Shown: positions 6,796-8,731 of the stretch, piece by piece
Layout of the letters: every line of letters starts with the position of its first letter
Numbering within the stretch: position 1 is the first letter of the stretch
NCBI GenBank assembly: GCA_018968995.1
Contig: JAGWZD010000063.1
Span: 1-8,731, forward strand
Direction: 5' to 3'
Origin: Bdellovibrionales bacterium
Lineage (GTDB): Bacteria > Bdellovibrionota > UBA1018
DNA: 8,731 bases
The notes under the pieces: model-generated
The model's input: the letters and a program-made list of their open reading frames with translations, nothing else
Databases searched by the model: none
Told to the model about the DNA's origin: nothing
Translations under genes and position numbers: made by a program

Positions 6796-6832
6796 AAGCA
6801 ACGGAACCGCTCAACACACCCGAGGTTTACTC

Positions 6833-8731
6833 ATGCATAATTTTAATATCCAAAGCGCTACCTGCGAAATGGGCGGTAAAAAGCTCACCATTGAAACCGG
6901 AAAAATGGCCAAACAAGCCGATGGCTCTGTGATGGTTAGCTACGGCGACACCCGAGTTCTCGTCACCGTTTGCGCCGCAAAAGATCCAAAGCCCGGTCAA
7001 AGCTTCTTCCCTCTGACCGTGGAGTTCGCTGAAAAATGGTACGCCTCGGGCAAGATTCCGGGCAGCTTTTTTAAGCGTGAAGGTCGACCTACCCAAGAGG
7101 CCACCCTTTCGGCTCGCTTGATCGATCGACCCATTCGCCCGCTCTTTCCGGAAGGATTTCTCTGCGACACTCAAGTGGTCGCTACCGTTCTTTCCGCTGA
7201 TGCCGAAGCCGATGTCGATGTTGCGGCCTCGATTGGCGCTTCAGCCGCTTTGTCGATTTCGGATATCCCTTTCAACGGCCCCACGGCTGCCTGCCGCATG
7301 GGACGCGTGAATGGACAATACGTTGTCAATCCAACCTGGACCCAGATCGATACCGGTGAAACCGACATGGAAATCATGATCGCCGGCACCAAGAATGCCA
7401 TCATGATGGTCGAAGGCGGAGCACGAGAAGTGCCAGAAGCCGAAGTTCTTGAAGCCATCATCAAAGGTCATAACGAAATTAAAAAAGTTTGCGCGGTCAT
7501 CGAAGAGTTCGCCAAAAAGTGTGGCAAACCCAAGCGCGAATTTAAGCCCGCAGTTGTGGAAGCCACTGTGAAGAGCAAAGTCGAAGCACAAGCAAAAGCT
7601 CTGCTTCAGAAGGCCCTTCGCACTCAAGACAAGGGCACCCGCTACGACCTTGTCGATGAAGCCAAGAAAGCAACTGTTGCTGCAATCGTCACCGATGATT
7701 TGAAGGCCAAAGACGCTGCCGCAGCTTCGAAACTGGAAGCCGACGTCAAGAGCACTTTCGAATTGCTGCAGTACAACTTGATGCGCGAAATGATTCTTAC
7801 CGACAAAGTGCGTATCGATGGTCGCGACACGAAGACCATTCGCCCCATTACAGTTGAAGCAGGCCTACTGCCCCGTCCGCATGGCAGCGCACTGTTCACT
7901 CGTGGTGAAACTCAAGTGCTTTCCGCTGTAACTCTTGGAACCTCTGACGACGAACAAATCGTCGATACGATGTTCCAGAACACGATGCGCAAGTTCATGC
8001 TCCACTACAATTTCCCACCCTACTCGGTGGGTGAAACTGGACGAATGGGCGGACAAAGCCGTCGCGAAATTGGGCACGGCGCACTGGCTGAGCGCTCCAT
8101 TAAGGCGATGATGCCTGCTTACGAATCCTTCCCGTACACGGTGCGTATTGTGTGCGAGACTCTGGAATCCAACGGCTCTTCGTCGATGGGATCGGTTTGC
8201 TCGGCTTCTATGGCACTGATGGATTGCGGCGTTCCATTTCCAAAGCCTGTCGCAGGTATTGCAATGGGTCTGATCAAGGAAGGCAGCCGTGTAGCGGTTC
8301 TTTCTGACATCTTAGGTGATGAAGATCACCTCGGGGATATGGATTTCAAAGTAGCCGGAACCAAAGATGGCGTGACCGGAATCCAAATGGACATCAAAAT
8401 TGAGGGCGTTGACGAAGCCATCATGCGCACTGCTCTGGCGCAAGCTCATGAAGGCCGACTCCACATCCTTAGCCAAATGGCTAAAGCGATTGAGGCCCCA
8501 CGAGCTGAGCTCAGCAAGTACGCTCCACGAATCACGACAATCACGGTTCCAGTTGATAAGATCCGCGAAGTCATTGGCTCGGGTGGCAAGGTCATCAAGG
8601 ACATCGTGGCTCGAACCGGATGTAAGATTGACATCGAAGACAGCGGCAAGATTCACATTGCTTCTGCCGATGGCACTGCAGCTCAAAATGCGATCGACAT
8701 CATCAAGGGAATTATCGCTGAAGTCGAAGTC
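6833..8731 (+). CDS. pnp: Polynucleotide phosphorylase (PNPase), C-terminus cut by window edge
   Basis: PNPase degrades RNA 3'-to-5' using phosphate, releasing nucleoside diphosphates. It works as a ring-shaped trimer, often within the RNA degradosome, in the cytoplasm. The 633 codons seen run open to the edge; the family is about 700 residues, so the end of the KH domain and the S1 domain are missing. The first RNase PH domain (about 12-145) includes [20 protein letters not shown] (79-98), which lines the RNA channel. An alpha-helical linker (about 215-315) is rich in Lys, Ala and Glu. The second RNase PH domain begins near 325 (VRIDGRD). It holds the catalytic site at [14 protein letters not shown], with Asp492 and Asp498 matching the catalytic pair of the Escherichia coli enzyme. 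The KH domain starts near 570, with the RNA-binding GSGG loop at 582-585. GAGG (6822-6825) lies 7 bases before ATG 6833. It follows rpsO in the conserved order, with a structured leader between. Confidence 0.98.
   Translation, partial: MHNFNIQSATCEMGGKKLTIETGKMAKQADGSVMVSYGDTRVLVTVCAAKDPKPGQSFFPLTVEFAEKWYASGKIPGSFFKREGRPTQEATLSARLIDRPIRPLFPEGFLCDTQVVATVLSADAEADVDVAASIGASAALSISDIPFNGPTAACRMGRVNGQYVVNPTWTQIDTGETDMEIMIAGTKNAIMMVEGGAREVPEAEVLEAIIKGHNEIKKVCAVIEEFAKKCGKPKREFKPAVVEATVKSKVEAQAKALLQKALRTQDKGTRYDLVDEAKKATVAAIVTDDLKAKDAAAASKLEADVKSTFELLQYNLMREMILTDKVRIDGRDTKTIRPITVEAGLLPRPHGSALFTRGETQVLSAVTLGTSDDEQIVDTMFQNTMRKFMLHYNFPPYSVGETGRMGGQSRREIGHGALAERSIKAMMPAYESFPYTVRIVCETLESNGSSSMGSVCSASMALMDCGVPFPKPVAGIAMGLIKEGSRVAVLSDILGDEDHLGDMDFKVAGTKDGVTGIQMDIKIEGVDEAIMRTALAQAHEGRLHILSQMAKAIEAPRAELSKYAPRITTITVPVDKIREVIGSGGKVIKDIVARTGCKIDIEDSGKIHIASADGTAAQNAIDIIKGIIAEVEV

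Noticed and set aside
6827..8686. Several minus-strand open frames of 63-128 codons across pnp
   Set aside because: All are antisense to a gene with clear catalytic and KH motifs, and reflect its codon bias.

Overview
This window looks like the chromosome of a free-living Gram-negative bacterium with roughly balanced GC. It has exported proteins with classical signal peptides, a probable outer-membrane beta-barrel, a MaeB-type malic enzyme with a fused phosphotransacetylase-like domain, and a sigma-32 type heat-shock sigma factor. My best guess is a Deltaproteobacteria/Bdellovibrionota-like lineage. That rests on the style of the sigma-32 protein and the general gene content; there is no rRNA or other marker to place it firmly. 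I see no mobile element, CRISPR array, tRNA, rRNA or prophage feature, and no stretch over 300 bases without a gene.

Layout: (1) 1-1621, minus strand: the first 540 codons of maeB, running off the left edge. (2) 1622-1723: a short divergent intergenic region with a 7-bp inverted repeat. (3) 1724-3765, plus strand: two exported proteins of unknown function. The first has a probable beta-barrel followed by a small C-terminal beta domain. The second is a signal-peptide protein whose C-terminal membrane segment is preceded by a Gly-rich stretch and followed by an Arg cluster. (4) 3775-5169, minus strand: a zinc protease of the M16 (pitrilysin/processing peptidase) family with an extra basic linker, convergent with the previous pair. 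(5) 5209-6333, plus strand: a sigma-32 (RpoH-like) sigma factor with a long charged N-terminal extension. It is divergent from the protease across only 39 bases. (6) 6407-6688: rpsO (ribosomal protein S15). (7) 6689-6832: a structured leader with two inverted repeats. (8) 6833-8731: pnp (polynucleotide phosphorylase), cut by the right edge inside its KH domain.

How the genes fit together: rpsO-pnp is a widely conserved pair joining ribosome assembly and RNA turnover, and the hairpin between them is where pnp control is expected. The sigma factor is the likely stress-response regulator and the M16 enzyme is a protein-quality or processing peptidase; their divergent, nearly touching starts suggest coupled or interfering transcription. 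The two envelope proteins are the least understood genes here. Most of the window is ordinary housekeeping. The more unusual points are the local gene order, the sigma-factor extension, the M16 linker and the exported pair. I did not find convincing evidence of a wholly new system.
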